DNA of 18,420 nt from an uncultured Flavobacterium sp. (GCF_946479975.1 NZ_CAMLIX010000089.1:1-18420), one strand, 5' to 3'. Counted from the stretch's first letter, positions 7,617-15,076 are shown. Notes: a model not told the origin generated them from the letters alone. Translations and numbers: made by a program.

Positions 7617-9470
7617 ATGAAGAAAATACTTTACACCTTAGCTCTAGCGGTAACGTTTTGGAGTTGTAAAACAGGTAGCACTGGAGCCGCAAAAAGTAAT
7701 ACGGTAGACGTGAATATTAATTTAACCGACGTTAAAGACGATAAGGTTTTGGTAACTGTTACTCCGCCAGCTATTAAAACAGACGAAATTGTTTACAGTA
7801 TTCCTAAAACTGTTCCTGGAACTTACTCTACAGATAATTATGGAAAATTTGCAGAAGATTTTAAAGCATTTGATGCTAAAGGAACTGCATTAACTGTAAA
7901 AAGAATTGACGATAATTCTTGGTCTATTTCTAATGCTAAAACATTAAAAAAGATTACATATTTAGTAAACGATACTTTTGATACCGAAAAAGGAACTGGA
8001 TTTGGTAATGATGACGTTTTCTCACCAGCAGGAACAAATATCGACGCAGGTAAAAACTTCATGGTAAATACACACGGTTTTGTTGGGTATTTTCAAGATA
8101 AACTAGATGTTCCGTACAAAGTTACGATTACACATCCTGAAACACTTTGGGGAGCAACTTCGATGACAGATGAAGATGCAAGCAAGACTTCAGACGTATT
8201 TACAACTTCTCGTTATGCTATTTTGGTCGAAAATCCTATTATGTATGCCAAACCAGATTACTCTACTTTTAATGTAAACGGAATGGATATTTTGATTGCA
8301 GTGTATTCTCCAACAGGAAAATATACAGCAGAAAGCATTACGCCAGAAATGAAAACGATGATGACAGCGCAGAAAAACTTTTTAGGAAAAGTAAATTCTA
8401 CTAAAAAATATACTGTTTTGGTTTATCTTTCAACCATGGCTAAGGATGATGCACACGGTTTTGGTGCTTTGGAACACCCAACTGCTACAACTGTAGTTTT
8501 ACCAGAATCAATGCCAAAAGAAAAATTGGTAGAAACGATGAAAGATGTAGTTTCTCACGAATTCTTCCACATTGTGACTCCATTGACTATTCACTCAAAA
8601 GAAATTCAGTTTTTTGATTATAATGCGCCAAAAATGTCTGAACATTTATGGATGTACGAAGGAGTTACAGAATATTTTGCAAACCTTTTCCAAATCAATC
8701 AAGGTTTAATTAATGAATCAGAATTTTATACGCGTATTGCAGATAAAATCGAACAGGCTAAAGGTTTAAATGACACGATGTCTTTTACTTTAATGAGTAA
8801 AAACGTATTAGAGCAGCCGTATAAAGATCAATACTTAAATGTGTACCAAAAAGGAGCTTTAATCGGAATGTGTATTGATATTATCATCAGAGAGAAAAGC
8901 AATGGAGAAAGAGGAATTCTTGATTTAATGCACAAATTAGCTGCTGAATATGGTATCGAAAAACCATTTAATGACAATGAATTATTTGCAAAAATCACTT
9001 CTTTAACTTATCCTGAAGTTGGCGAATTCTTAAACAAATATGTTGCGGGAACAACTCCAATTCCTTACGATTTTTATTTAGCTAAAGTTGGTGTTACAAA
9101 AGCAACAGAGAAAAAAGCTGGAAATCCGTTTATTAAAGGACAAGTTCCTTATATCACAATTGATAAAGCAACAAAAGAAATTGCTGTTCGTCCTGACGTT
9201 GAAACAGCATTCTTTAAAAATTTAGGTTTAAAAGCTGGCGATAAAATTTTAGCTGTAAACAACAAATCTTATAATCTAGATAACATTTACGATTTGATTA
9301 CAGAAAGTGAAGGATGGAAAGAAAACGATCCAATCACACTAAAAATAAAACGTGGTACAAAAGAAGAAACTATTAAAGGAACCGTAAAATTACCATACGA
9401 AGAGTCTGAAACTTTTAAAGCTACAGATGCTTCAAAAGAGAAACTTAAAAATGCATGGTTAAAAGGATAA
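7617..9470 (+). CDS. M61-family metallopeptidase lipoprotein with C-terminal PDZ domain
   Basis: Starting at ATG 7617 the protein has 617 residues. The in-frame TTG at 7584 would only add eleven residues ahead of a proper signal peptide. A type II signal peptide ends FWSC (Cys17). An N-terminal beta-rich domain is followed by the peptidase core: zinc motif HEFFH at 314-318 and, 30 residues on, YEGVTEY, whose Glu348 fits the third zinc ligand. A PDZ domain follows at about 520-600 (FFKNLGLKAGDKILAVNNKS). This is the architecture of M61 glycyl aminopeptidases. It should cleave peptides or protein N-termini in the periplasm or at the inner face of the outer membrane. The residues after Cys17 (KTGSTG) give no surface-export signal. 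It has its own promoter and terminator. Confident to family; natural substrate unknown. Confidence 0.93.
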   Translation: MKKILYTLALAVTFWSCKTGSTGAAKSNTVDVNINLTDVKDDKVLVTVTPPAIKTDEIVYSIPKTVPGTYSTDNYGKFAEDFKAFDAKGTALTVKRIDDNSWSISNAKTLKKITYLVNDTFDTEKGTGFGNDDVFSPAGTNIDAGKNFMVNTHGFVGYFQDKLDVPYKVTITHPETLWGATSMTDEDASKTSDVFTTSRYAILVENPIMYAKPDYSTFNVNGMDILIAVYSPTGKYTAESITPEMKTMMTAQKNFLGKVNSTKKYTVLVYLSTMAKDDAHGFGALEHPTATTVVLPESMPKEKLVETMKDVVSHEFFHIVTPLTIHSKEIQFFDYNAPKMSEHLWMYEGVTEYFANLFQINQGLINESEFYTRIADKIEQAKGLNDTMSFTLMSKNVLEQPYKDQYLNVYQKGALIGMCIDIIIREKSNGERGILDLMHKLAAEYGIEKPFNDNELFAKITSLTYPEVGEFLNKYVAGTTPIPYDFYLAKVGVTKATEKKAGNPFIKGQVPYITIDKATKEIAVRPDVETAFFKNLGLKAGDKILAVNNKSYNLDNIYDLITESEGWKENDPITLKIKRGTKEETIKGTVKLPYEESETFKATDASKEKLKNAWLKG

Positions 9471-9486
9471 TTTCTTTTAAGACAAT

Positions 9487-9518
9487 AAAAAACCGACAAG
9501 TGATTGTCGGTTTTTTTT
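9487..9518 (+). terminator. Strong terminator after the M61 peptidase gene
   Basis: A perfect 13-bp stem AAAAAACCGACAA / TTGTCGGTTTTTT with loop GTGA and eight T in total. It lies 16 bases after the stop. Confidence 0.93.
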
Positions 9519-9544
9519 ATGCTTTGTCAAATTTACATCGCTTT

Positions 9545-9647
9545 TTTGTCATCCTGAGGAACGAAGGATCACACGAGAAACTCCTCAAAGAAAATAAAAA
9601 TTGTTGTCGATCTACGAGTGCGATTTCTCGTTCCTCGAAATGACAAA
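9545..9647. repeat. REPIN-like inverted repeat A, two REP singlets facing each other
   Basis: Two 30-nt arms, 9545-9574 and 9618-9647, lie in inverse orientation around a 43-nt centre. Read in the same direction, both arms are TTTGTCAT-YYY-GAGGAACGA-RRR-ATC-RCAC. The left has CCT with AGG and the right has TTC with GAA, so the two arms differ but each keeps its own small stem (ATCCT/AGGAT and ATTTC/GAAAT) around the same nine-base loop. That is compensatory change and marks each arm as a hairpin-forming REP singlet. The element fills the gap between the M61 terminator and the 3' end of the convergent 147-residue protein gene, stopping nine bases from its stop codon. ORFs read through it are spurious. 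Confidence 0.85.
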
Positions 9648-9655
9648 AATTGCGT

Positions 9656-10099
9656 TTATTTCTTCATTGGAAATTTCCAATCAAATTCATCTTTATCATT
9701 GATGATTGCTCCAATTTCAAACTTTACCACTTCATCATATTCTGTTTGAAGAATAAACCAATTGTCTTCGTTGAAGTAGTTTTCGAATGTATCAAAAGTC
9801 TCCTGATTGTATTTCGTGATTCCTTTTGTTGCTAAATCTTTCTTTACATCAGCAATTTTTCGCCCGATTAATTTGTATCCAAAAACTTCTAGATCTTGGC
9901 TTGAAGCTACTAAATAACCTAATTTCAAGTCTTCTTCTTGATAAAAAGTCAGTCTGATTTTATGCTCGTTGTAGACAAAAATCACATTGTCATCTTCGTC
10001 TTTATAGTTTTTATCAGGTTTTCCTAAAACTGCTGTTACATCATTCTGCTTCATTCCGAAAAGCAATTTGTCAATTCCTGATTTTAGATTTATTTTCAT
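9656..10099 (-). CDS. Conserved-looking cytoplasmic protein of unknown function
   Basis: A 147-residue acidic protein with no signal peptide or membrane segment. The N-terminal part GIDKLLFGMKQNDVTAVLGK followed by PDKNY looks like the 'G-M-x-x-x-D/E-V-x-x-x-L-G-K-P' start of small BamE/SmpA-like alpha-beta domains. A second half (about 70-147) rich in Phe/Tyr/Trp includes FENYFNEDNWFILQTEYDEV. I do not recognise the family and assign no function. It is the downstream gene of a same-strand pair with the GH92 mannosidase, but the 165-bp gap contains a REPIN-like element and a degenerate repeat, so independent expression is likely. ATG 10099 is the only sensible start. The 61-residue ORF antisense to its 3' end is a shadow. 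Confidence 0.75.
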   Translation of the reverse strand: MKINLKSGIDKLLFGMKQNDVTAVLGKPDKNYKDEDDNVIFVYNEHKIRLTFYQEEDLKLGYLVASSQDLEVFGYKLIGRKIADVKKDLATKGITKYNQETFDTFENYFNEDNWFILQTEYDEVVKFEIGAIINDKDEFDWKFPMKK

Positions 10100-10152
10100 A
10101 TTTCGTTTTCTTTATTTAAAGTGCAAATTTCGTGAAGTTTTTTTGTTTTGCC

Positions 10153-10178
10153 ACGAATTGCACAAATTATCTCGAATT
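10153..10178. repeat. Degenerate short tandem repeat, ACGAATT-type
   Basis: Three related heptamers in a row, ACGAATT (10153), ACAAATT (10162) and TCGAATT (10172), are spaced 9 and 10 bases. From memory, similar ACGAATT-rich tracts recur between genes in Flavobacterium genomes; I could not confirm that here. No function is assigned. Confidence 0.4.
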
Positions 10179-10194
10179 TTAATATAGTTGTTTT

Positions 10195-10260
10195 GTCTGG
10201 CTGAGCGAAGTCGAAGCCCATTACGATATGAAAGCCCTTCGACTTCGCTCAGGGTGACAC
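10195..10260. repeat. REPIN-like inverted repeat B, two REP singlets facing each other
   Basis: Arms at about 10195-10220 and 10233-10258 are inverted copies around a 12-nt centre. In the same reading direction they share CTGAGCGAAGTCGAAG after GTC. The flanks differ in a paired way: TGG...CC-C-A in the left arm and ACC...GG-C-T in the right. Each arm can form its own stem (TGGCT with AGCC(C)A; ACCCT with AGGG(C)T, bulged C in brackets), so three base pairs are exchanged without breaking the stem. The first bases GTC(A/T) and the TGAG core resemble element A, so A and B may be related families. It ends five bases from the GH92 stop codon, on that gene's 3' side, and its hairpin could act in 3'-end formation. 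Confidence 0.85.
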
Positions 10261-10264
10261 TAAT

Positions 10265-12601
10265 TTAATTTTTAAAATTATTTTTATTCGGTTTACTAGT
10301 CATGTAAAAAGTAATTTTCCCTCCATTGACAACATCTTCATGTTTTAAGAAAGGTCTCGAAAGTTCTTTTCCGTTTAAAAGCACTTTAGAAACAAATACA
10401 TTTTTATCAGACTGATTCACCGTCGCCACTTCAAAAGTTTTTCCGTGTTCTAAATTTAAAACAGCATTTTTCATTAACGGACTTCCCAAAGCATATTCAT
10501 CAGAACCTGGGGCAACGGGATAAAATCCTAAACTGCTGAAAATATACCAAGCACTCATTTGTCCAAAATCGTCATTTCCTCCTAGACCATCAGCACCGTT
10601 TCTATACATTTTTTTCAAAATCATTCGAATTTTATCTTGTGATTTCCATGGAGAATCTGTCCAATTGTACAAATAAACTACGTGATGAGAAGGCTCGTTT
10701 CCATGAACATAATTGCCGATAATTCCGTCTCTGGTAATATCTTCTGTGTTTTCAAAATATTTATCCGGGAGATGCATATTGAATAAAGAATCTAAACGAA
10801 CTTTAAATTTCTCATTTCCTCCCATTAAATTAATCATCTCTGCAGGATCTTGCGGAACGTACAAACTGTAATTCCATGAATTTCCTTCAATAAAACCTTG
10901 TCCGTGCGTGTCTAGCGGATCAAATTCTTTTTTGAAAGTTCCGTCATTTAATTTCGGACGCATGAATCCAGTTTTTTCATCGTAAACATTTTTATAATTT
11001 TTAGATCTTTCGATGAATTCATTATAAATATCCGTTTTTCTTAATTTCTTCGCCGCCTGCGCAATCGTCCAATCATCATAAGCATATTCTAAAGTTTTAG
11101 AAACCGAAGCGCCATTTTTATCTTCTGGGACATATCCTTTTTTCATGTAATATTCAAGTCCGTCGTAGTAAGGAACTTTTGCGGTATTCACACAGGCTTG
11201 AAGCGCTTTTTCTGCATCAAAATTAATATTGCCTTTCACAATTGCATCGGCTACGACCGAAACCGAATGATACCCAATCATGCACCAATTTTCATTGGCA
11301 TAATGCGACCAGATTGGAAGCATTTTATGAACGCTTTGATCTGAATGTGCCAGCATTGAACTTACCATATCGGCATTTCTTTTTGGCTGTACAATATTAA
11401 AAAACGGATGTAAAGCGCGATACGTGTCCCAAAGCGAATAACTAGTGTAATTCGTAAAGTTTTCTGCTTTGTGAACATTCATGTCCAAACCTTTATAATT
11501 ATGATCTAAGTCCATATATTCTGTCGGACCTAAAAAGGCGTGATACATTGCGGTGTAAAAATTAACCAAATCTTCTTTCTGAATGGTTTCCACCTGAATT
11601 TTATTCAATTCTTTGTTCCAAACTTCTTGACTTTGTTTTTTTATTTTTTCGAAATCCCAATCTGGAGTTTCTTTTTTCATATTTTCTAAAGCACCAGCTG
11701 AACTTACTGGCGATAATGCCATTTTTATTTTGATCTTTTCCCCTTCGTTGGTATCAAAATCAAAGAACAATTTCAAATTTTGCCCTGCCATTTCTGGAAA
11801 GTTTTTCGTTTGGTCAAATCTTCCCCAAAAACCTCTGTAAACACTTTTTTCTTGTGTTGCTTGTCCGTAACTTTTAATTGGTTTACTGAAAGACATGGCA
11901 AAATAAACCGTTCTGGTTCTCGCCCATCCATTGGTTTGACGATATCCTGTTATTAAAGTATCGTTTTCTACACGAACAAATGTCCAAACATTTTTTTTAT
12001 CATAATTGTAAATCCCTGAAGTTAAATCCAGAATAATATGCGCTTCATCAGATTTCGGAAAAGTGTATTGATGCATTCCGACTCTTGTTGTTGCAGTCAA
12101 TTCTGCTTTGATCTTATGATCTTCCAAAAGAACGCTGTAATAGGCCGGCTCTGCCTTTTCTGTAGCATGCGAAAATGCCGATCTATAACCTGACAAAGGT
12201 TTTGAAGCCACCCCCGGATTTAATTGCAGTTTTCCCGTTGTTGGCATAATTAGAAAATCACCTAAATCAGAATGTCCTGTTCCGCTAAAATGCGTGTGGC
12301 TGAAACCTACAATTGTTTTGTCTTCATATTGATATCCCGCACAATATTTATATACTTCTCCGTTATATTTTCCATTCAAACTATAAGCAATCGTATCGGT
12401 TTCTGGACTCAATTGCACGCTCCCGAAAGGAACTGTTGCACCTGGATACGTATGTCCCATTTTGGCGGTTCCAATCATGGGATCAACATATTGAATCAGG
12501 TTTCGCTGTTCGTTTTTCTTTTGTGCGTTTATTATATTGGAAGAAAAAATTAGCAAAATTGACATTCCTAATAGGAGATTGCGACGGTTTATTCGTATCA
12601 T
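10265..12601 (-). CDS. Secreted GH92-family alpha-mannosidase
   Basis: Read from ATG 12601 the product has 778 residues and begins with a signal peptide (RINRRNLLLGMSILLIFSS, cleavage near INA-Q). The upstream in-frame ATG 12649 would add 16 residues before the signal and is less likely. The N-terminal GH92 beta-sandwich opens with YVDPMIGTAKMGHTYPGATV, PFGSVQLSPETDT and GFSHTHFSGTGHSDLGD, all hallmarks of the family. The catalytic (alpha/alpha)6 region has HGNEPSHHVVYLYNW, with Glu636 as the likely acid, and GGNDDFGQMSAWYIFSSLG, with Asp677/Asp678 near the expected base. GH92 enzymes are calcium-dependent exo-alpha-mannosidases, often alpha-1,2, that trim N-glycans or yeast mannan. It acts in the periplasm or outside the cell. 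There are no SusC/SusD genes beside it, so it is not in a visible utilisation locus. Confidence 0.95.
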   Translation of the reverse strand: MIRINRRNLLLGMSILLIFSSNIINAQKKNEQRNLIQYVDPMIGTAKMGHTYPGATVPFGSVQLSPETDTIAYSLNGKYNGEVYKYCAGYQYEDKTIVGFSHTHFSGTGHSDLGDFLIMPTTGKLQLNPGVASKPLSGYRSAFSHATEKAEPAYYSVLLEDHKIKAELTATTRVGMHQYTFPKSDEAHIILDLTSGIYNYDKKNVWTFVRVENDTLITGYRQTNGWARTRTVYFAMSFSKPIKSYGQATQEKSVYRGFWGRFDQTKNFPEMAGQNLKLFFDFDTNEGEKIKIKMALSPVSSAGALENMKKETPDWDFEKIKKQSQEVWNKELNKIQVETIQKEDLVNFYTAMYHAFLGPTEYMDLDHNYKGLDMNVHKAENFTNYTSYSLWDTYRALHPFFNIVQPKRNADMVSSMLAHSDQSVHKMLPIWSHYANENWCMIGYHSVSVVADAIVKGNINFDAEKALQACVNTAKVPYYDGLEYYMKKGYVPEDKNGASVSKTLEYAYDDWTIAQAAKKLRKTDIYNEFIERSKNYKNVYDEKTGFMRPKLNDGTFKKEFDPLDTHGQGFIEGNSWNYSLYVPQDPAEMINLMGGNEKFKVRLDSLFNMHLPDKYFENTEDITRDGIIGNYVHGNEPSHHVVYLYNWTDSPWKSQDKIRMILKKMYRNGADGLGGNDDFGQMSAWYIFSSLGFYPVAPGSDEYALGSPLMKNAVLNLEHGKTFEVATVNQSDKNVFVSKVLLNGKELSRPFLKHEDVVNGGKITFYMTSKPNKNNFKN

Positions 12602-12679
12602 TTTTTGAGTTTTCTTATTTGAGGTAATTTTTATAAAAAAGCGAATCAAGTTTTAATCTAGAAAAGTACAACAATTCCT

Positions 12680-12693
12680 GTTTTTTAAAAAAC
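12680..12693. promoter_or_regulatory. Perfect 14-bp palindrome in the divergent intergenic region
   Basis: GTTTTTTAAAAAAC is self-complementary. It lies between the GH92 gene (-) and the 207-residue protein gene (+), upstream of both starts. It is a possible operator or cruciform site, but A/T-rich palindromes arise easily by chance in this genome. Confidence 0.3.
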
Positions 12694-12724
12694 ATAAAAT
12701 TAGTGCAACTAGAAAGGTTTTAAA

Positions 12725-12732
12725 TATCTTTG
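12725..12732 (+). promoter_or_regulatory. Putative -7 element for the exported 207-residue protein
   Basis: TATCTTTG is an exact TAnnTTTG match 25 bp before ATG 12758. The -33 region (TAGTG near 12701) is only a partial match to TTTG. Confidence 0.6.
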
Positions 12733-12757
12733 ATGTACTAAAAGTATAATACCAAAA

Positions 12758-13381
12758 ATGAAAAAGTATATTTTAATTCTACTTTCTTTTTATTCGACTT
12801 TTGTTTCGTCTCAAAAAATTGAAAGTTATAAACTGGATAAAGAAGAAATTAAGCAAAGAGAACTAAACCAAATCTCAGATTTTCCTATTTACAAAGCAAT
12901 TGAATTTCAAGACAAAGGCGGTGTTTATGATTTGGTTTTCACCGAAAATCAAAAAACAATTTCCAAAAAAGATACTTTAAACAACAAAATTCAAGCAATT
13001 TGTGTGATGAATGATCACGGTGGTTTTTTAGAAAAATGGAGAATTACTGATTTATTAGAAGATTATATTCCAAAAGAAACCACGATCTGGTTTTGGACAA
13101 AATATTGCAGTACTAAAGATCTAGATGGCGACGGATATATTGATCCCATAATTGTGTACGGATCAAAAACAGAATATGGCGAAGTTCGACGCGTAAAAAT
13201 AATAACGGTCTACAAAAATAAAAAATACGCAATTCGCGCTGTCGAATGTGATTTAGATCATTGCAGAAGTTTTAAAAAAGATCAAAATTGGAATACGCTT
13301 CCACAGAAAATAAAAACCTACGTCGATCAATTGGTCGTTAAATTGAGAAAAGAACAGAATTTATTGTTGAAAGACGGTTAA
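12758..13381 (+). CDS. Exported protein of unknown function with a calcium-loop-like DxDGDG motif
   Basis: A 207-residue protein with an N-terminal type I signal peptide (KKYILILLSFYSTFVSSQ, no lipobox), so probably periplasmic or exported. The mature part contains IQAICVMNDHGGFLEKWRI, IWFWTKYC and DLDGDGYID at 121-129 followed by PIIVYGS. The Asp-Gly run resembles an EF-hand or FG-GAP type calcium loop, although position 12 of the loop is Ile, not Glu. Two Cys near the motif (at TKYC and in VECDLDHC) could form disulfides. It weakly recalls the flavobacterial family that databases name after Riemerella M949_RS01915 (surface polysaccharide related), but I could not check this and assign no function. 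It diverges from the GH92 gene and has its own promoter; no terminator is visible downstream. Confidence 0.8.
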   Translation: MKKYILILLSFYSTFVSSQKIESYKLDKEEIKQRELNQISDFPIYKAIEFQDKGGVYDLVFTENQKTISKKDTLNNKIQAICVMNDHGGFLEKWRITDLLEDYIPKETTIWFWTKYCSTKDLDGDGYIDPIIVYGSKTEYGEVRRVKIITVYKNKKYAIRAVECDLDHCRSFKKDQNWNTLPQKIKTYVDQLVVKLRKEQNLLLKDG

Positions 13382-13384
13382 TTA

Positions 13385-13444
13385 AAATTCCAAATTTTTA
13401 AATTCCAAATTCCAAAACTTCGGAAAAAAACCTGAAACCTGAAA
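13385..13444. repeat. Short direct repeats in convergent 3' region
   Basis: Three copies of AAATTCC (13385, 13400, 13407) are followed by a tandem pair of CCTGAAA (13431, 13438). This simple AT-rich tract fills the 70-bp gap between two converging genes. No terminator hairpin is evident here. Confidence 0.5.
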
Positions 13445-13451
13445 CAAAAAA

Positions 13452-13808
13452 CTATTCACTCATTTCATCATAACGCACAGGAACTTGCGGGTCGTAAAGC
13501 GGACATTTGTATTCTTCCATGACTTCAACTAATTTGTTCATGGTTTTTCCTTCTGTTCCGTAGCAGTCAATTTTTATACTTTGTGGTGTAGTAATTACTT
13601 GAAAAGCACCTTTTCCTTTTTGATTTTTCCAGCTGTTTTCATCGACTCTTTCCCAATCTGAAAAAACAGAATTGATTCTATTTACAATTACTTCAATTTG
13701 AAGTTCAGCCAAACCTTCTACTTCTTCTTTTTCAAGCAGTGCTTCGTAAACTTCTTGATTATTAAGGTAGATTTCGTCTAGATATTTCCAAAAAAGTAAT
13801 TCGTACAT
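13452..13808 (-). CDS. Small acidic cytoplasmic protein of unknown function
   Basis: A 118-residue strongly acidic protein with no signal peptide. The first half (about 1-50) is predicted helical with regular Leu/Val/Ile spacing (YLNNQEVYEALLEKEEVE and AELQIEVIVNRIN). The second half looks like a small beta-rich part (WERVDENSWKNQKGKGAFQV, ITTPQSIKIDCYG), ending with a helix (TMNKLVEVMEEYK) and the tail YDPQVPVRYDEMSE. I do not recognise the family. It lies 89 bp downstream of purM on the same strand, so it may share the purM transcript, but a long perfect inverted repeat (13828-13888) separates the two and could block or process that transcript. ATG 13808 is the only plausible start. Confidence 0.72.
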   Translation of the reverse strand: MYELLFWKYLDEIYLNNQEVYEALLEKEEVEGLAELQIEVIVNRINSVFSDWERVDENSWKNQKGKGAFQVITTPQSIKIDCYGTEGKTMNKLVEVMEEYKCPLYDPQVPVRYDEMSE

Positions 13809-13827
13809 AATCGGTGTGTTTTTTAAT

Positions 13828-13888
13828 TGTAGAGACGCACAGCAGTGCGTCTAACATAACGAAAGACGCACTGCTGTGCGTCTCTACA
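13828..13888. repeat. REPIN-like inverted repeat C, perfect 25-bp arms with nested hairpins
   Basis: Arms 13828-13852 and 13864-13888 are perfect reverse complements (25 of 25) around an 11-nt spacer. Each arm also folds on itself: AGACGCAC-AGCA-GTGCGTCT, an 8-bp stem with a four-base loop. Each hairpin is preceded directly by the tetranucleotide GTAG, the same layout as E. coli REP sequences recognised by RAYT (TnpA-REP) transposases. The DNA or RNA can therefore form either one long hairpin or two small ones. It sits nine bases past the purM stop and 20 bases before the start codon of the next same-strand gene. With no T run it is not a classical terminator, though the RNA hairpin would be very stable. 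Confidence 0.92.
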
Positions 13889-13897
13889 TGTAAATTT

Positions 13898-15076
13898 TTA
13901 ATAATTAAATGTTCCGTATTCGCTTGTAATAGTAAGTTTCTTTTCTTCTGAAGCTTCTACTCTACCTACGATCTGCGCCTCAACATTAAATGATTTAGAG
14001 ATTTCAATAATATCTTGTGCAATGTTTTCTGGAACATAAATTTCCATTCTGTGTCCACAGTTGAAAACCTGATACATTTCTTTCCAATCTGTTTTTGATT
14101 GCTCTTGAATTAACTTGAACAATGGCGGAACTGGAAATAAATTGTCTTTTATAATGTGTAAATCTTTTACGAAATGCAAAATTTTAGTCTGCGCACCACC
14201 ACTGCAATGCACCATTCCGTGAATATCTTGTGGAGTATATTTATCTAAAATTTTCTTGATAATTGGAGCGTAAGTTCTTGTTGGAGAAAGTACTAATTGT
14301 CCAGCATTGATTGGACTGTTTTCTACTTCATCAGTTAAATTAACCTGCCCAGAATAAATCAATTCTTCTGGCACTGCTGCATCATAACTTTCTGGATATT
14401 TTTTAGCTAAATATTTGCCGAAAACGTCGTGACGAGCAGAAGTTAATCCGTTGCTACCCATTCCGCCGTTATAACCTTTTTCGTAAGTTGCTTGTCCGAA
14501 AGAGGCCAAACCAACAATTACGTCACCTGCTTTAATGTTTGCGTTATCTACAACATCAGAACGTTTCATACGTGCTGTTACAGTAGAATCTACAATAATC
14601 GTACGAACAACATCTCCAACATCTGCAGTTTCTCCACCAGTTGAATGAATTGTAACTCCAAAAGATTTTAATTCGTTGATTAATTCTTCTGTTCCATTAA
14701 TAATTGCCGAAATAACGTCAGCTGGAATCAGGTTTTTATTTCTACCAATTGTAGAAGAAAGCAGAATATTATCGGTTGCACCAACACATAATAAATCGTC
14801 AATATTCATGATTAAGGCATCCTGAGCAATTCCTTTCCATACTGAAAGATCTCCAGTTTCTTTCCAATACATATAAGCCAAAGAAGATTTTGTTCCTGCT
14901 CCGTCTGCGTGCATAATAAGACAATGCGCTTCATCTTGAGTTAAATAATCTGGAACAATTTTACAGAAAGCCTGTGGAAATAAACCTTTATCAATATTTT
15001 TTATGGCGTTGTGTACGTCTTCTTTAGATGCTGAAACACCTCTTTGTGCGTACCTTTTGCTAGAATCTGAACTCAT
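13898..15076 (-). CDS. purM: Phosphoribosylformylglycinamidine cyclo-ligase (AIR synthetase)
   Basis: Read from ATG 15076 the protein has 392 residues. It catalyses the ATP-dependent closure of FGAM to aminoimidazole ribotide, step five of purine synthesis, in the cytoplasm. Motifs of the PurM/AIR synthetase fold are present: KRYAQRGVSASKEDVHNAI at the N-terminus, HADGAGTKSSLAY (58-65 is DGAGTKSS, ATP/substrate loop), DALIMNIDDLLCVGA, HSTGGETADVGDVVRT, GLASFGQ and MVHCSGGAQTK. It is the divergent Bacteroidota form, longer than the roughly 345-residue E. coli enzyme. The frame is open upstream to a TTG at 15154, but a consensus -7 box at 15103-15110 lies inside that extension, so ATG 15076 is the better start. 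The genes beside it are not other purine genes. Confidence 0.92.
   Translation of the reverse strand: MSSDSSKRYAQRGVSASKEDVHNAIKNIDKGLFPQAFCKIVPDYLTQDEAHCLIMHADGAGTKSSLAYMYWKETGDLSVWKGIAQDALIMNIDDLLCVGATDNILLSSTIGRNKNLIPADVISAIINGTEELINELKSFGVTIHSTGGETADVGDVVRTIIVDSTVTARMKRSDVVDNANIKAGDVIVGLASFGQATYEKGYNGGMGSNGLTSARHDVFGKYLAKKYPESYDAAVPEELIYSGQVNLTDEVENSPINAGQLVLSPTRTYAPIIKKILDKYTPQDIHGMVHCSGGAQTKILHFVKDLHIIKDNLFPVPPLFKLIQEQSKTDWKEMYQVFNCGHRMEIYVPENIAQDIIEISKSFNVEAQIVGRVEASEEKKLTITSEYGTFNY

Noticed and set aside
9455..9643. 62-residue plus-strand ORF over the M61 3' end and repeat A
   Set aside because: It reads through a terminator and a REPIN-like repeat; not a gene.
12272..12627. Two overlapping plus-strand ORFs opposite the GH92 N-terminus
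   Set aside because: They are antisense shadows of a strongly supported gene and have no family motifs.
12602..12649. Longer GH92 start at ATG 12649
   Set aside because: It puts 16 extra residues in front of a complete signal peptide that starts at ATG 12601.
10265..13381. A polysaccharide utilisation locus around the GH92 mannosidase
   Set aside because: No SusC/SusD-like, sulfatase or regulator genes lie nearby; the enzyme is isolated.
9545..13888. CRISPR array
   Set aside because: The repeats are palindromic, of different families, and kilobases apart, with no regular spacers and no cas genes.
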